This document shows positions 7,753-16,814 of a DNA stretch of 64,000 bases, piece by piece; position 1 is the first letter of the stretch; each line of letters starts with the position of its first letter. The position numbers and the translations under genes were made by a program. The notes under the pieces were generated by a model. That model was given only the letters and a program-made list of their open reading frames with translations, ran no database searches and was not told the DNA's origin. Source of the DNA: Alphaproteobacteria bacterium (GTDB lineage Bacteria > Pseudomonadota > Alphaproteobacteria > Micavibrionales > Micavibrionaceae); NCBI GenBank assembly GCA_030432025.1, contig JAUIIA010000001.1, positions 248,001-312,000 of the forward strand. The letters are read 5' to 3'.

Positions 7753-9639
7753 ATGAAAGTTCTACTTCCCCTCATGGCTGCGTTATTTATTGCCTCCCCT
7801 GCTTTGGCGGAGGACAGCGTTGATGAGATGCAGGAAAAAGCCGAAGGCGCGATGAAAGTTATCGAGGGCGATGCCGAGGAAGCCATTCCGGGCGAACCAA
7901 AACCGATGCATGCTATTGCCCTGCACGGACCCCCTAAATACGGCCCGGACTTCAAACATGTCGACTATGTGAAGCCCGATGCGCCAAAGGGCGGAACGCT
8001 GAAGCTGAGCGCAATCGGTTCATTCGACTCGCTCAACCCGTTTATTGTTAAGGGCACACCTGCGGGTGGTTTGACCTTTATACGTTCCGGCCTTGTTTAC
8101 GAAAGCCTGATGCAGAACGCATGGGACGAGCCATTCACGTTGTATGGCGTGATTGCAGAGAGTATCGAAATGCCCGATGACCGCTCATGGGTCGCGTTCA
8201 ACCTGCGCCCTGAGGCGACATGGGCGGATGGCAAACCGATTACAGCCGAGGATGTTGTGTGGACGTTCGAGACTTTACGCGATAACGGCCAGCCATTTTT
8301 CAAAGCCTATTACGGTGATGTGAAAAAAGCCGAGGCCCTGTCGGATAAGCGCGTGAAGTTTACATTCAATGTTGCAGGCAATGCCGAGTTGCCGTTGATC
8401 ATCGCCGAGATGTCGATCTTGCCGAAACATTACTGGACGGCCGAAGGACGCACATTCAACCAGACATCGCTGGAACCACCTCTTGGTAGCGGCCCTTATA
8501 AGGTCGGAAAGGTAGATGCGGGCCGTCAGGTTGAATATGTTCGCCGTGATGATTGGTGGGGCAAGGACCTCCCGCTGTTCCAAGGTTTCTACAATTTCGA
8601 CAAAATCACCTACGATTACTACCGTGACGGCAATGTTGCGCTCGAGGCGTTTTTTGCCGGCGAATTCGATGTGCAGCTAGAGAACACCGCGAAGCTCTGG
8701 GCAACGGCTTATGATACAGCGCCGGTGCGCGATGGCCGTATCACTAAAGAAGAGATATCGAATGAGCGCCCTGCGGGCATGCAGGCCTTTATTTATAATA
8801 TTCGCCGCCCTGTGTTTCAGGATAAAGCAGTGAGAAAAGCACTGGCCTATGCTTTCGACTTCGAATGGTCAAACAAGCAGTTTGCCTATGGCAGCTATAT
8901 CCGCACAGACAGTTACTACGAGAACTCCGAGCTTGCGGCTGAAGGTTTACCGGAAGGTAAAGAGCTGGAAATCCTTGAACGGTTCCGCGGACAAATACCC
9001 GATGAAGTGTTCACAGAAGATTACGAACCGCCTAAAACTGACGGGTCAGGAAACCCGCGCCAGAACTTGCGCACGGCGATGAAAATCCTTGATGATGCCG
9101 GATGGAAACTGGGCGAAGACGGCGTTCGCTCTAAAGACGGTGTGCGTCTGGAATTCGAGATCGTTGATTCCAACCCGCAATTTGAGCGTTGGGTTTTACC
9201 GTTCATCAAGAACCTTGAGCGCCTAGGTGCAAAAGCGAATTTCCGTGTCGTCGACACGGCGCAGTACCAAAACCGCATCACCACCTTTGATTTTGATATG
9301 ACGATCAGCGTGTTCGGCCAATCCGGCTCCCCTGGTAATGAGCAACGCGATTTCTGGGGCAGTGACAAAGCCGACATTCAAGGCTCACGCAACTATATCG
9401 GTATCAAGGACCCTGTTCTGGACAAGCTGATCGAGGAACTGGTCGTGACCGAAAGCCGTGAAGACCTGGTCGCACATTGCCGCGCGATGGACCGTATCCT
9501 GCTGCAAGGCTATTACGTTATTCCGATGTGGCATTTCCCGAAATGGAGAATTGCATATTGGAACAAAATCGACAGACCCGAAACAATGTCTGATATCAGT
9601 CCGTTGATTTCCTACACATGGTTTAAAAACGAAAAATAG
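7753..9639 (+). CDS. yejA: Peptide/microcin C ABC transporter substrate-binding protein YejA
   Basis: 628 residues, family 5 extracellular solute-binding protein. The signal peptide is clear (cleavage after ASPALA, about residue 19). An acidic spacer of roughly 35 residues follows, and then the YejA hallmark HAIALHGPPKYGPDF and YVKPDAPKGG. Such proteins deliver oligopeptides, microcin C or muropeptides to the YejBEF transporter. The permease and ATPase genes are not adjacent: yejB is at 14559, yejE at 16815 and yejF at 31455. An AGGAGTT ribosome-binding site precedes the ATG. kdsB begins on the base after its stop. Confidence 0.92.
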   Translation: MKVLLPLMAALFIASPALAEDSVDEMQEKAEGAMKVIEGDAEEAIPGEPKPMHAIALHGPPKYGPDFKHVDYVKPDAPKGGTLKLSAIGSFDSLNPFIVKGTPAGGLTFIRSGLVYESLMQNAWDEPFTLYGVIAESIEMPDDRSWVAFNLRPEATWADGKPITAEDVVWTFETLRDNGQPFFKAYYGDVKKAEALSDKRVKFTFNVAGNAELPLIIAEMSILPKHYWTAEGRTFNQTSLEPPLGSGPYKVGKVDAGRQVEYVRRDDWWGKDLPLFQGFYNFDKITYDYYRDGNVALEAFFAGEFDVQLENTAKLWATAYDTAPVRDGRITKEEISNERPAGMQAFIYNIRRPVFQDKAVRKALAYAFDFEWSNKQFAYGSYIRTDSYYENSELAAEGLPEGKELEILERFRGQIPDEVFTEDYEPPKTDGSGNPRQNLRTAMKILDDAGWKLGEDGVRSKDGVRLEFEIVDSNPQFERWVLPFIKNLERLGAKANFRVVDTAQYQNRITTFDFDMTISVFGQSGSPGNEQRDFWGSDKADIQGSRNYIGIKDPVLDKLIEELVVTESREDLVAHCRAMDRILLQGYYVIPMWHFPKWRIAYWNKIDRPETMSDISPLISYTWFKNEK

Positions 9640-10428
9640 ATGAAAATTGCAATCGCCATACCCGCCCGTTACGGCTCCACACGCTTTCCCGGAAAGCCGC
9701 TAGCCGAGATTGGCGGCCAATCTATGCTGAGCCGCGTTGTTAGTCTGGCACGTAGTATTGATGGCGTTGATGTGTTCGTAACCACCGAAGACCGACGCAT
9801 CGCCGATCATGCAGAAGAGCTGGATGTTGAATGCATCATCACCCCCGATGATTGCCCGACAGGTTCCGACCGTGTGCTTTCCGCCTTGGAACGCCGCGGC
9901 GATATGCCCGAGTTCGTTTTGAACCTGCAGGGCGATGCTCCATTTACTCCGCCGCATGTCGTACAAGCCCTGATCGACACCTTCAAAACCACCCCGGAAG
10001 TCGAGGTTGTTACGCCCGTGCATCGTTTGAGCTGGGACGATCTTGATCGTTTACGTGAGGCGAAGAAGACAACACCATTTAGCGGCACGACAGCGATTAT
10101 TGATGAGGACAGCAAGGCTTTATGGTTCTCAAAAAACATCATCCCCGCCATCCGCAAGGAAGAATCTATGCGGGAGGAAAGCTCCCTGTCGCCCGTACAT
10201 CAACATATGGGTCTGTATGGTTTCCGCACTGACATATTGAAAAAATTCTGCGCCCTGCCCCAAGGAGTGTATGAGCAGCTAGAGGGCCTAGAGCAATTGC
10301 GCATGTTGGAAAACGGCATCACTATTACGGCCGTTCATGTCGACATTGATAAAGGCACCATTCAGTCAGGCATCGATACGCCCGAGGATTTGGAACGTGC
10401 CGAGAAGCTGTTACAGGCATCCGCATGA
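9640..10428 (+). CDS. kdsB: 3-deoxy-manno-octulosonate cytidylyltransferase
   Basis: 262 residues. It activates Kdo as CMP-Kdo for the lipopolysaccharide inner core, so the organism makes LPS. The N-terminal nucleotide-binding signature is IPARYGSTRFPGKPL. Further family blocks are visible: VTTEDRRIADHA, CPTGSDRV, NLQGDAPF, and the C-terminal GIDTPEDLERAE. The ATG directly abuts the yejA stop, and the stop overlaps the next start as ATGA. Confidence 0.96.
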   Translation: MKIAIAIPARYGSTRFPGKPLAEIGGQSMLSRVVSLARSIDGVDVFVTTEDRRIADHAEELDVECIITPDDCPTGSDRVLSALERRGDMPEFVLNLQGDAPFTPPHVVQALIDTFKTTPEVEVVTPVHRLSWDDLDRLREAKKTTPFSGTTAIIDEDSKALWFSKNIIPAIRKEESMREESSLSPVHQHMGLYGFRTDILKKFCALPQGVYEQLEGLEQLRMLENGITITAVHVDIDKGTIQSGIDTPEDLERAEKLLQASA

Positions 10429-11042
10429 CCACACTGATCATTGCAAGACACGGCAACACATTCGGCCCCGAAGATACGCCGACCCGCGTTGGTGCACATA
10501 CAGACTTGCCGCTGGTTGAAAAAGGCGAAGCCCAAGGGCGGGCAATCGGCAAATACTTATCCGAAAACCGTATGATCCCCGATGTTGTCTACGCATCCGA
10601 ACTGCAACGTACCCAGCGCACGGCCGAACTGGCCATTAAAGAAAGCGGTGTCGGCAACCCTGTCTACACGCTGGATATCTTTAACGAGATTGATTACGGC
10701 CCTGACGAGAACAAAACCGAGGACGATGTAATTGCGCGCATTGGCGAGCAAGCGATCAAGGATTGGGATGAACACGCAAAGGTGCCGGACGGTTGGAAAG
10801 TTGATCCAGAACAGATAATCGAGAATTGGAAGAAATTTGCCGACCAGATATGCGCGTTTGATGATAACGAGACGGTTCTGGTTGTCACGTCCAACGGTAT
10901 CGCCCGCTTTGCGCCCCACATAACAGGTGACTTTGACGGGTTTGCCGCCAAGCACAAGATCAAGTTGTCAACGGGGGCCATGGCCATCTTCAAACATGTG
11001 AACGGGGAATGGCGTATAAAAGAGTGGAACATCAGGCCATGA
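10425..11042 (+). CDS. Histidine phosphatase family (phosphoglycerate-mutase-like) protein
   Basis: 205 residues. The catalytic RHG motif is at residues 8-10 (IARHGNTFG). The ASELQRTQRTAELA block supplies the second arginine, and SNGIARF, near the C-terminus, stands where the second catalytic His is usually found (normally SHG). The N in that position may weaken catalysis. The substrate is unknown. It overlaps kdsB by 4 bp and slyX by 4 bp, so the three are probably translated together. Confidence 0.82.
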   Translation: MTTLIIARHGNTFGPEDTPTRVGAHTDLPLVEKGEAQGRAIGKYLSENRMIPDVVYASELQRTQRTAELAIKESGVGNPVYTLDIFNEIDYGPDENKTEDDVIARIGEQAIKDWDEHAKVPDGWKVDPEQIIENWKKFADQICAFDDNETVLVVTSNGIARFAPHITGDFDGFAAKHKIKLSTGAMAIFKHVNGEWRIKEWNIRP

Positions 11043-11263
11043 GTGAAGACCGCCTGAACGATATTGAGACACGCCTCGCCTATCTGGACATGCAATTTGA
11101 CGAGATGAACGGCGTCATTCTGGAACAAGGCACGATCATTCGCCGCTTGAGAGCCAAGATAGAGCGGCTTGAGGCCGAAAAAGAGGAAGACGCGCAAGGC
11201 AATAGCGACCATGGCTTATCGCCGTCCGAGATCGCTGCACGCGACAAACCGCCCCATTATTAG
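11039..11263 (+). CDS. slyX: SlyX family protein
   Basis: 74 residues. The protein is almost entirely a coiled coil (RLNDIETRLAYLDMQFDEMN onwards), with the family's C-terminal PPHY intact. The function of SlyX is unknown. I start it at the ATG at 11039, which overlaps the upstream stop as ATGA; an upstream in-frame start at 11009 would lie inside the phosphatase gene and adds nothing family-like. Confidence 0.88.
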   Translation: MSEDRLNDIETRLAYLDMQFDEMNGVILEQGTIIRRLRAKIERLEAEKEEDAQGNSDHGLSPSEIAARDKPPHY

Positions 11264-11363
11264 CATAAAAATTAGCCTAAAGCGGTAATTTTCATATTAT
11301 TGTTGCAAAAATTTACAGCGTTTGCTAATACTCTCCAATCATTAGATACAGGGAGAGAAACCA

Positions 11364-11954
11364 ATGAAAAAAAGGACCGTAAGAGCCTTAGTTGACGCAC
11401 CTGCGAAAGTCGTGCGCCGTGAAGCTTTAGGGGCGATGCAAGAAGACCCGTCAAAAGCTCTTGTTTTATTCAGAGATGCTGCCACCAACTTCGGTCAGGC
11501 CGGCTTTTCAAGAATTCCTCAATATACTGCCGATGAAGCTTTAGCGAAAATCCGCAAGGCGTCAGGGGAGTTGCAGAACTTTGCGCTGCTCAATTATAGA
11601 GATGACGCCGAAGTTAACTGGCAGATGGGCCGTTTCCTGCACAGAATTGACAAGAATATTGATGCCCTTTGGCATTTCGAGAAGACCTTGGAAGCTGATC
11701 CGACCAATACGCATGTTATGGCGAGATACGCGATGGCGCTTATGGATGCACATGACGACATGCCTGACAAAGGATATGCGGATAAAGCATTGCAGCTTGC
11801 ATGGGCAGCAGACCAGAAAGAGGGCTCCGAATTCACAGCCTCACTGGTTCAGGAAATGGAAGCCCGCAACGGTTATGATTTAGCGAAACGTATGCAGGGT
11901 ACGCCCGTATTTGGAGACCTTTCCGATTTAAATCCGACAGGAACCCTACATTAG
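11364..11954 (+). CDS. TPR-like helical protein, short paralogue
   Basis: 196 residues, soluble, helical. At least one tetratricopeptide-like pair is readable (residues 75-125, VNWQMGRFLHRIDKNIDALW). The stretch from about residue 70 to 145 aligns by eye with residues 75-145 of the larger TPR protein that follows (NWQMG against NWNMG, then ALWHFEKTLEADP against ALQVLERAREARP), so the two are paralogues. A GGGAGA ribosome-binding site lies 8 nt before the ATG. No specific function can be inferred. Confidence 0.75.
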   Translation: MKKRTVRALVDAPAKVVRREALGAMQEDPSKALVLFRDAATNFGQAGFSRIPQYTADEALAKIRKASGELQNFALLNYRDDAEVNWQMGRFLHRIDKNIDALWHFEKTLEADPTNTHVMARYAMALMDAHDDMPDKGYADKALQLAWAADQKEGSEFTASLVQEMEARNGYDLAKRMQGTPVFGDLSDLNPTGTLH

Positions 11955-11984
11955 CCCTGACCGGCCCTACTGAGTAAAAGCCCG

Positions 11985-13352
11985 ATGAACATTGCCAGAA
12001 TGATCAATGATTTTTCAGTCGCCCGAGATATCGAGGCGGCTATGGCTTTGTTGCATGACGACGCAGGCAAAGCAGTGGCTGACCTCAAAACAGCAGAAGA
12101 AGGCCTGCGTGACCGCCGCAACACTATGGACCGTCAGGAATATTTTGATGGCCGTGACTCCCTTTTAGCGGCAGCCCAACAGATCAAGGCCGTCGTTTTG
12201 GCACAATATGATGAAGATGCCGATGCGAACTGGAATATGGGCGTATTGCTAAGCCGTCTCGGACGTGACTCGGAGGCTCTGCAAGTTTTGGAGCGCGCAC
12301 GCGAAGCCAGACCGGATGATGTCTATATCCCGCATAAGATCGCCCATTCATATATGAAGCTGTATAAGCACCGCCCTGATCCTGAATTTCTGGAAGGCGC
12401 CATTGCAGCAGCCAAAGATGCCATTGCGGTAGAGCCCGATGCCAAAAGCTATGAGCTTTACGGAGAGACCCTCTTCACGGCCAAAAGATACGAAGATGCG
12501 GCAAAGGCCTTTGGAACCGCCATCGATAAAGCTAAAGATCAGGATGTAAAGCAGGACGGATATCTGGAGCGCCGTATGTCCGAGTTGCTCAGACGTTATC
12601 TGGACGATCCGCATGAGGCGCTTGATTATGCGCTCGACGCCTATGAAGCCGACCCGTCAAATCGCCGTAATGTCGAAGAGCTTGGCTATGCCTACACAGA
12701 CACAGGCGATTACTACCAAGCCATACCGTTGCTGATGTATGCGCACGCGCAGAATCCGGAACTGCGCATCACGCTGCTTAAGCTGCATGACTGTCTGGCG
12801 TCGACCGAGCAATATGATCTGGCTATGGAATATGCGGAGCGTATTGAAACGCATGCCCATAACCGCCCGTTGAGCCTGGCTAAAAAATTACGCATCGCGG
12901 AGGACAGCCCGAAGCATGCGTATCTGGCGCCTCAACTGGCAGCCACCATGGAACAGGAAAGCCCTGATAGCTATGATACGGCCAAGGCGCTCGCCGGGTA
13001 CTTTTTTGCGAATGAGGAATATGAGCGCGCTTTGCCGTATTTAAAGCGTGTCAGCAACGACAGGGGCGGCCACATGTACCTCAATCGTACTGCGCAAGCG
13101 ATGCGCGAGACGGACGATCTGGCGGGTTCGGAAGCAATCATCCGTAAAGCCTTACAAACCGCTCCGAAAAGCCCGCATACCTTGCTGGCGGCGGGGTGGC
13201 ACTTCCATGACACAAACCAAATGGATCAAGCACGCTTATGTGCCGAAGAACTCGATACACGCCACCCCGATTTTCGTGCAGCCAGTGCCCTGAAAGCCGT
13301 TACTGCGGAAGGGTATAACGGCGTTGACTGGATCAGGACCCACGACGCTTAA
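11985..13352 (+). CDS. Tetratricopeptide repeat protein
   Basis: 455 residues with multiple TPR-like helix pairs from about residue 75 to the end, for example ANWNMGVLLSRLGRDSEAL and YGETLFTAKRYEDAAKAF. There is no signal peptide or membrane segment, so it is likely a cytoplasmic scaffold. Its start is 30 nt after the short paralogue, so they form one unit. The partners are unknown. The stop is 6 nt from the end of a convergent sulfotransferase-like gene. Confidence 0.82.
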   Translation: MNIARMINDFSVARDIEAAMALLHDDAGKAVADLKTAEEGLRDRRNTMDRQEYFDGRDSLLAAAQQIKAVVLAQYDEDADANWNMGVLLSRLGRDSEALQVLERAREARPDDVYIPHKIAHSYMKLYKHRPDPEFLEGAIAAAKDAIAVEPDAKSYELYGETLFTAKRYEDAAKAFGTAIDKAKDQDVKQDGYLERRMSELLRRYLDDPHEALDYALDAYEADPSNRRNVEELGYAYTDTGDYYQAIPLLMYAHAQNPELRITLLKLHDCLASTEQYDLAMEYAERIETHAHNRPLSLAKKLRIAEDSPKHAYLAPQLAATMEQESPDSYDTAKALAGYFFANEEYERALPYLKRVSNDRGGHMYLNRTAQAMRETDDLAGSEAIIRKALQTAPKSPHTLLAAGWHFHDTNQMDQARLCAEELDTRHPDFRAASALKAVTAEGYNGVDWIRTHDA

Positions 13353-13358
13353 AAAACC

Positions 13359-14426
13359 TCAAGCCCCCAGCTCTCTGACGGGGTTCATATCATCTATCAC
13401 TGTAAAGGCATCTTTATGTGCCCTGTTCGCCCGGCGTAGTCGCGTCAGAACCTCATCTACATCTTCCCCACTCGTCGCCAGGTGCGCATAGGTCGTGATC
13501 GGGCAAGCGCGATCAAAGGTGGACATTAGCCGTTGGCCGTCGGACCGTTCGGCAGCTTCAGCAAACTCTTCTGCTGTCGGGCGCAATGTCTGGGCACCTG
13601 CCAGAATTTCGGTATAGCTGGCCAGCGCGTTTTCAACATGCGGTCTGACTTTGATCGGGAATTCCATCAGCGGCGGCGGCTTATAATCGGGCGGCTTCAT
13701 CGAACGGGTCGAGGTCGAACGTCCCATATAGGCATTCGAAAAATGCTCCTTCATGTCCTTTTCCTGCTGACCGCTCGGGCTCCAGCCATCAACCATGGCA
13801 TCGGTATATTCTATGCCCATACGTTCCGATAACTGTTCCAGCGTTCTGTACGGGAAAGCACGGATGATATCGCCATCAACAACGGTCAGATTAAAGCCGC
13901 CGGATTTAAGGTGCTCATCCTCAAGAACTTGCACCAGATCCTCCATATGTTCCCACTGATCGGTAAAGAACGCTTCGGCATCGCTACCCTCCATCTTGAA
14001 CTTATGCAGGTTTGTCTTGGTAACGGGTGCTTTTCCGTCGAGCTTGCTGAGAGCTTTTAAGTGAGAAAACGCCTGAAAGTGCGGATCACGTAGCAAAACC
14101 ACAACATTATCGCAGTGACGGGCGAGATTGCGCATACGGCGGGTGCTGAAGCTATAGGCCATATCCTTGAGCAGCAGATGTACCGGCTCGCCCTCGGGGG
14201 TGCCCTGCTCCGCTCTGACTTGTTCGGCATATTTTTGAATTGTGCGCATGTTGTTGCGCGCAGAGTTCGTCTCCATTTCCGAGTCATCAAAGGGCTGCAT
14301 CATGTAGCCGTCAACCGATGCGGAAACAGCCAAAGAGCGTGTCAGCGCCGTCGAAACCGTTCGTGGCAAAGACAGAATTAGCGACAGCTTTATACGCCCG
14401 TCGCGCACATCCGAATAAAGTGACAT
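13359..14426 (-). CDS. Sulfotransferase-like P-loop protein
   Basis: About 355 residues. The N-terminal loop SLPRTVSTALTRSLA resembles the phosphosulfate-binding loop of sulfotransferase-fold proteins (PRSxSTAL), and a later VVVLLRDPHFQAFSH matches the 3'-phosphate-binding region. The substrate is unknown; some homologues with this loop are not proven sulfotransferases. I choose the ATG at 14426 because an AGGGA lies 6 nt upstream of it; the in-frame TTG at 14441 overlaps that ribosome-binding site. It is divergent from yejB. Confidence 0.65.
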   Translation of the reverse strand: MSLYSDVRDGRIKLSLILSLPRTVSTALTRSLAVSASVDGYMMQPFDDSEMETNSARNNMRTIQKYAEQVRAEQGTPEGEPVHLLLKDMAYSFSTRRMRNLARHCDNVVVLLRDPHFQAFSHLKALSKLDGKAPVTKTNLHKFKMEGSDAEAFFTDQWEHMEDLVQVLEDEHLKSGGFNLTVVDGDIIRAFPYRTLEQLSERMGIEYTDAMVDGWSPSGQQEKDMKEHFSNAYMGRSTSTRSMKPPDYKPPPLMEFPIKVRPHVENALASYTEILAGAQTLRPTAEEFAEAAERSDGQRLMSTFDRACPITTYAHLATSGEDVDEVLTRLRRANRAHKDAFTVIDDMNPVRELGA

Positions 14427-14522
14427 TTTTTCCCTGTTCAAATTTTTTTCGTATGTTGCGACAAAAGCGTAGGGGAGGCAACAGGATTTTGCACTGCGAA
14501 AACAGGATGCAAAATTCAGCCC

Positions 14523-14550
14523 TTTCCTGCCCGTATTTTTGCCGTATACT
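14523..14550 (+). promoter_or_regulatory. Predicted yejB promoter giving a leaderless transcript
   Basis: A TATACT at 14545-14550 has a weak TTTCCT at 14523-14528 as -35. The expected start of transcription, about 7 nt after the -10, falls at 14557-14558, one or two bases before the yejB ATG. No ribosome-binding site is visible. Confidence 0.45.
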
Positions 14551-14558
14551 CAACCTCT

Positions 14559-15722
14559 ATGGCGACCTATATCCTCAAACGTTTACTGCTTATGCTGCCG
14601 ACTTTGTTCGGTATCCTGCTGATCAGTTTTGTCATCATCCAGTTCGTGCCCGGCGGTCCGGTCGAGCGAATGATTGCGCAGTTGCAGGGGCACGGCGTTG
14701 AGGCCACAGCCAGATTTGGCGGCAGTGGCGCGGGAGATTCCATAGGTGCCGCCGCGCAAAGCGCGGGTAGCGGCGCAAACAGCCAGTATCGCGGGGCGCA
14801 GGGTTTGGACCCCGAATTTATTGCCGAGCTGGAAGCGCTGTATGGGTTTGATAAACCCGCTTACCAGCGGTTTTGGATTATGATGAAAAACTATCTGCGG
14901 TTTGATCTGGGGAACAGCTATTACCGAGATATCGGCGTGCTCGACCTTGTGCTGGAGAAAATGCCGGTTTCTATATCCCTAGGACTTTGGTCAACATTAA
15001 TCATCTACCTAATCTCTATTCCGCTCGGCATCAAGAAAGCCGTGCGTGACGGCTCACATTTCGACATATGGACGTCGGCGGCGATCTTCATCGGCTATGC
15101 CATTCCGTCCTTTATGTTTGCGATCCTGCTGATCATTATGTTCGGTGGCAGCGTTTGCGAGCATCCGTTCTTTACGAATATCTATATGTATTTTGCTGAA
15201 GGCACGGATATGTGCTGGAAGCGCTTCCCCTTGCGCGGCCTTACATCCGACGGTTGGGAGGACATGACGTTCTATGAACAATTGAAAGATTACATTTGGC
15301 ACATGGTATTGCCGATTGCGGCGATGGTGATCAGCGGTTTTGCATCCCTGACCTTGCTTACCAAGAACTCGTTTCTGGATGAAATTAACAAACAATATGT
15401 TCTGACCGCCCGTGCAAAGGGCCTTAACGAGAAACAGGTTTTATACGGACACGTATTCCGTAACGCGATGATCATCGTCATTGCGGGCTTCCCCGCCGCG
15501 TTCGTGCATATCTTTTTTACAGGCAGCTTATTGATTGAAGTGATCTTCTCGCTCGATGGTTTGGGGCTGCTAGGCTATGAAAGCGTCATCAACCGTGACT
15601 ACCCTGTGGTGCTCGGCACGCTGTATATTTTCGCGCTGATTTCATTGGTGATGCATTTGGTTCGTGATTTGGTCTATGTGATGGTTGATCCACGGATCGA
15701 TTTTGAAAGCCGTGCGACCTAA
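14559..15722 (+). CDS. yejB: Peptide ABC transporter permease YejB
   Basis: 387 residues, DppB/OppB-type inner-membrane permease. The first helix (YILKRLLLMLPTLFGILLIS) is typical of YejB. A periplasmic loop with a Gly/Ala/Ser-rich insert (about residues 48-85) precedes LYGFDKPAYQRF. The transmembrane core follows, with the EAA-type loop (TARAKGLNEKQVLYGHVFRNA) that contacts the ATPase YejF. It pairs with YejE, but two genes on the opposite strand separate it from yejE. No ribosome-binding site is seen, consistent with a leaderless mRNA. Confidence 0.94.
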   Translation: MATYILKRLLLMLPTLFGILLISFVIIQFVPGGPVERMIAQLQGHGVEATARFGGSGAGDSIGAAAQSAGSGANSQYRGAQGLDPEFIAELEALYGFDKPAYQRFWIMMKNYLRFDLGNSYYRDIGVLDLVLEKMPVSISLGLWSTLIIYLISIPLGIKKAVRDGSHFDIWTSAAIFIGYAIPSFMFAILLIIMFGGSVCEHPFFTNIYMYFAEGTDMCWKRFPLRGLTSDGWEDMTFYEQLKDYIWHMVLPIAAMVISGFASLTLLTKNSFLDEINKQYVLTARAKGLNEKQVLYGHVFRNAMIIVIAGFPAAFVHIFFTGSLLIEVIFSLDGLGLLGYESVINRDYPVVLGTLYIFALISLVMHLVRDLVYVMVDPRIDFESRAT

Positions 15723-15728
15723 ACGCTC

Positions 15729-16094
15729 TTAGTTCTCGTAGATCGTGTAGCGCTTTTTCGCCTTATCAATAACAAGAAGCGCAAACTGCTCCGATAATCT
15801 GTTCTGACAGATTTTTCTCAGGAAGAAACCAGATTTGTAAGCCGCGAGCGCCATAACAATGGCAATCGGAATAACATTGCTCAAAGCTGTAATTGAAAAC
15901 AGCAAATCCTGAAGTTTAAATGCGCCGTAGATAAACGATACGGACCCCGTGAACAACCAAATTGCCCAGGTTGTGAATGGAAAGTTTTGTAATGTTTCCG
16001 ATTTTATAAGAGCCCAAATCTGGGGGCCATACGCAGTAACACCGATAATCGGCACCAATGAATATAACGAAGAAATAATAAGTCCCCAGTCCAT
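15729..16094 (-). CDS. PQ-loop (SemiSWEET-like) small membrane protein
   Basis: 121 residues with three hydrophobic helices. The first carries a PQ motif (YGPQIWALIK, about residues 23-32), followed by TWAIWLFTGSVSFIYG, the layout of single-PQ-loop or SemiSWEET half-transporters, which dimerise. The substrate is unknown. The C-terminal 35 residues are basic. It is a paralogue of the protein encoded at 16282-16731, and both share a nearly identical promoter. It starts without a visible ribosome-binding site. Confidence 0.68.
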   Translation of the reverse strand: MDWGLIISSLYSLVPIIGVTAYGPQIWALIKSETLQNFPFTTWAIWLFTGSVSFIYGAFKLQDLLFSITALSNVIPIAIVMALAAYKSGFFLRKICQNRLSEQFALLVIDKAKKRYTIYEN

Positions 16095-16101
16095 GGCATC
16101 T

Positions 16102-16130
16102 ATTTTTATGTAAACTTAACTTTTTGTCAA
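16102..16130 (-). promoter_or_regulatory. Promoter of first PQ-loop gene, duplicated copy A
   Basis: On the minus strand TTGACA (16130-16125) is followed after 16-17 bp by TAAAAA/AAAAAT. The sequence TTGACAAAAAGTTAA with TTTACATAA downstream recurs almost unchanged upstream of the second PQ-loop gene. The ATG at 16094 falls at the predicted transcription start, so the mRNA should be leaderless. TTGAC/GTTAA also forms an imperfect inverted repeat that could be an operator. Confidence 0.6.
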
Positions 16131-16281
16131 CTTTTCTTGAATTTCCTATATAAAACAAAGATATAAGCCCATATACGCTTTATGGCCAAGCGCTAAAAAC
16201 CGCTCTCAGAGCGCGCACACAGCGAAAAACCGGTGAATTTTCCACCATTAAGAAACGTTGAATATAGCCAAATATGTGGTT

Positions 16282-16731
16282 TTAGTGGATTTCCTGTGAC
16301 AGGTCGTGGAATTGCGCCCTGTTAGCCGCACAGAGTTTGGCCCCTGCAGTGTGACACTCATAGTGGTCTATGGAGTGTGCGTGGGCTTTTTGCTGCGGGT
16401 TAACGCCAGCTACTACATACGCCATTTCAGATGCTGACGACTCCTTAGAAAACAAGCTTCGCCCTATCCGATCGTTCAAAATGACTGATAATACGACCAT
16501 GTGGCACGCCAGATTAATTCCGGCAGTTACAAGGAATAAGAAATCTTCGATGATGAAGACGGCGTACAATACACTCGCCAAGCACGCTATATTCCAGATT
16601 ATCCACGTCCCTAGCGCCGAGGTTTTTCGAGCTTCCGCGTCCTTGATCAATTTAATGATTTGCGGAATGAAACCTGTCACGGCAATAACCGGAACAATGG
16701 AATAAAAGAAGATAAGTAGCCCTTCAAACAT
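16282..16731 (-). CDS. PQ-loop (SemiSWEET-like) small membrane protein, paralogue
   Basis: 149 residues. Three hydrophobic helices fill residues 1-90, with the PQ motif in FIPQIIKLIK (about 22-31) and then TWIIWNIACLASVLYA. The helices align with those of the 121-residue paralogue downstream. An extra polar C-terminal tail (about 95-149) is rich in His and Ala and looks like random extension. The two PQ-loop genes sit head to tail between yejB and yejE on the other strand. Whether the homologues act as a heterodimer is inference. Confidence 0.66.
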   Translation of the reverse strand: MFEGLLIFFYSIVPVIAVTGFIPQIIKLIKDAEARKTSALGTWIIWNIACLASVLYAVFIIEDFLFLVTAGINLACHMVVLSVILNDRIGRSLFSKESSASEMAYVVAGVNPQQKAHAHSIDHYECHTAGAKLCAANRAQFHDLSQEIH

Positions 16732-16738
16732 GCATGAC

Positions 16739-16767
16739 AGTATTATGTAAAATTAACTTTTTGTCAA
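16739..16767 (-). promoter_or_regulatory. Promoter of second PQ-loop gene, duplicated copy B
   Basis: TTGACA (16767-16762 on the minus strand), then AAAAGTTAATTTTACAT and a -10 TAATAC/AATACT. Over about 25 bp it differs from copy A at only a few positions. The ATG at 16731 is again about one base from the predicted transcription start. Confidence 0.6.
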
Positions 16768-16800
16768 TAAATTATGATTTTCCTATTGCCGCCAATAAGT

Positions 16801-16806
16801 TATAAC
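16801..16806 (+). promoter_or_regulatory. Predicted -10 box of yejE
   Basis: TATAAC ends 8 nt before the yejE ATG at 16815, so transcription would start within two bases of the start codon. No ribosome-binding site is present. This is the same arrangement as at yejB. Confidence 0.4.
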
Positions 16807-16814
16807 TGACTAAT

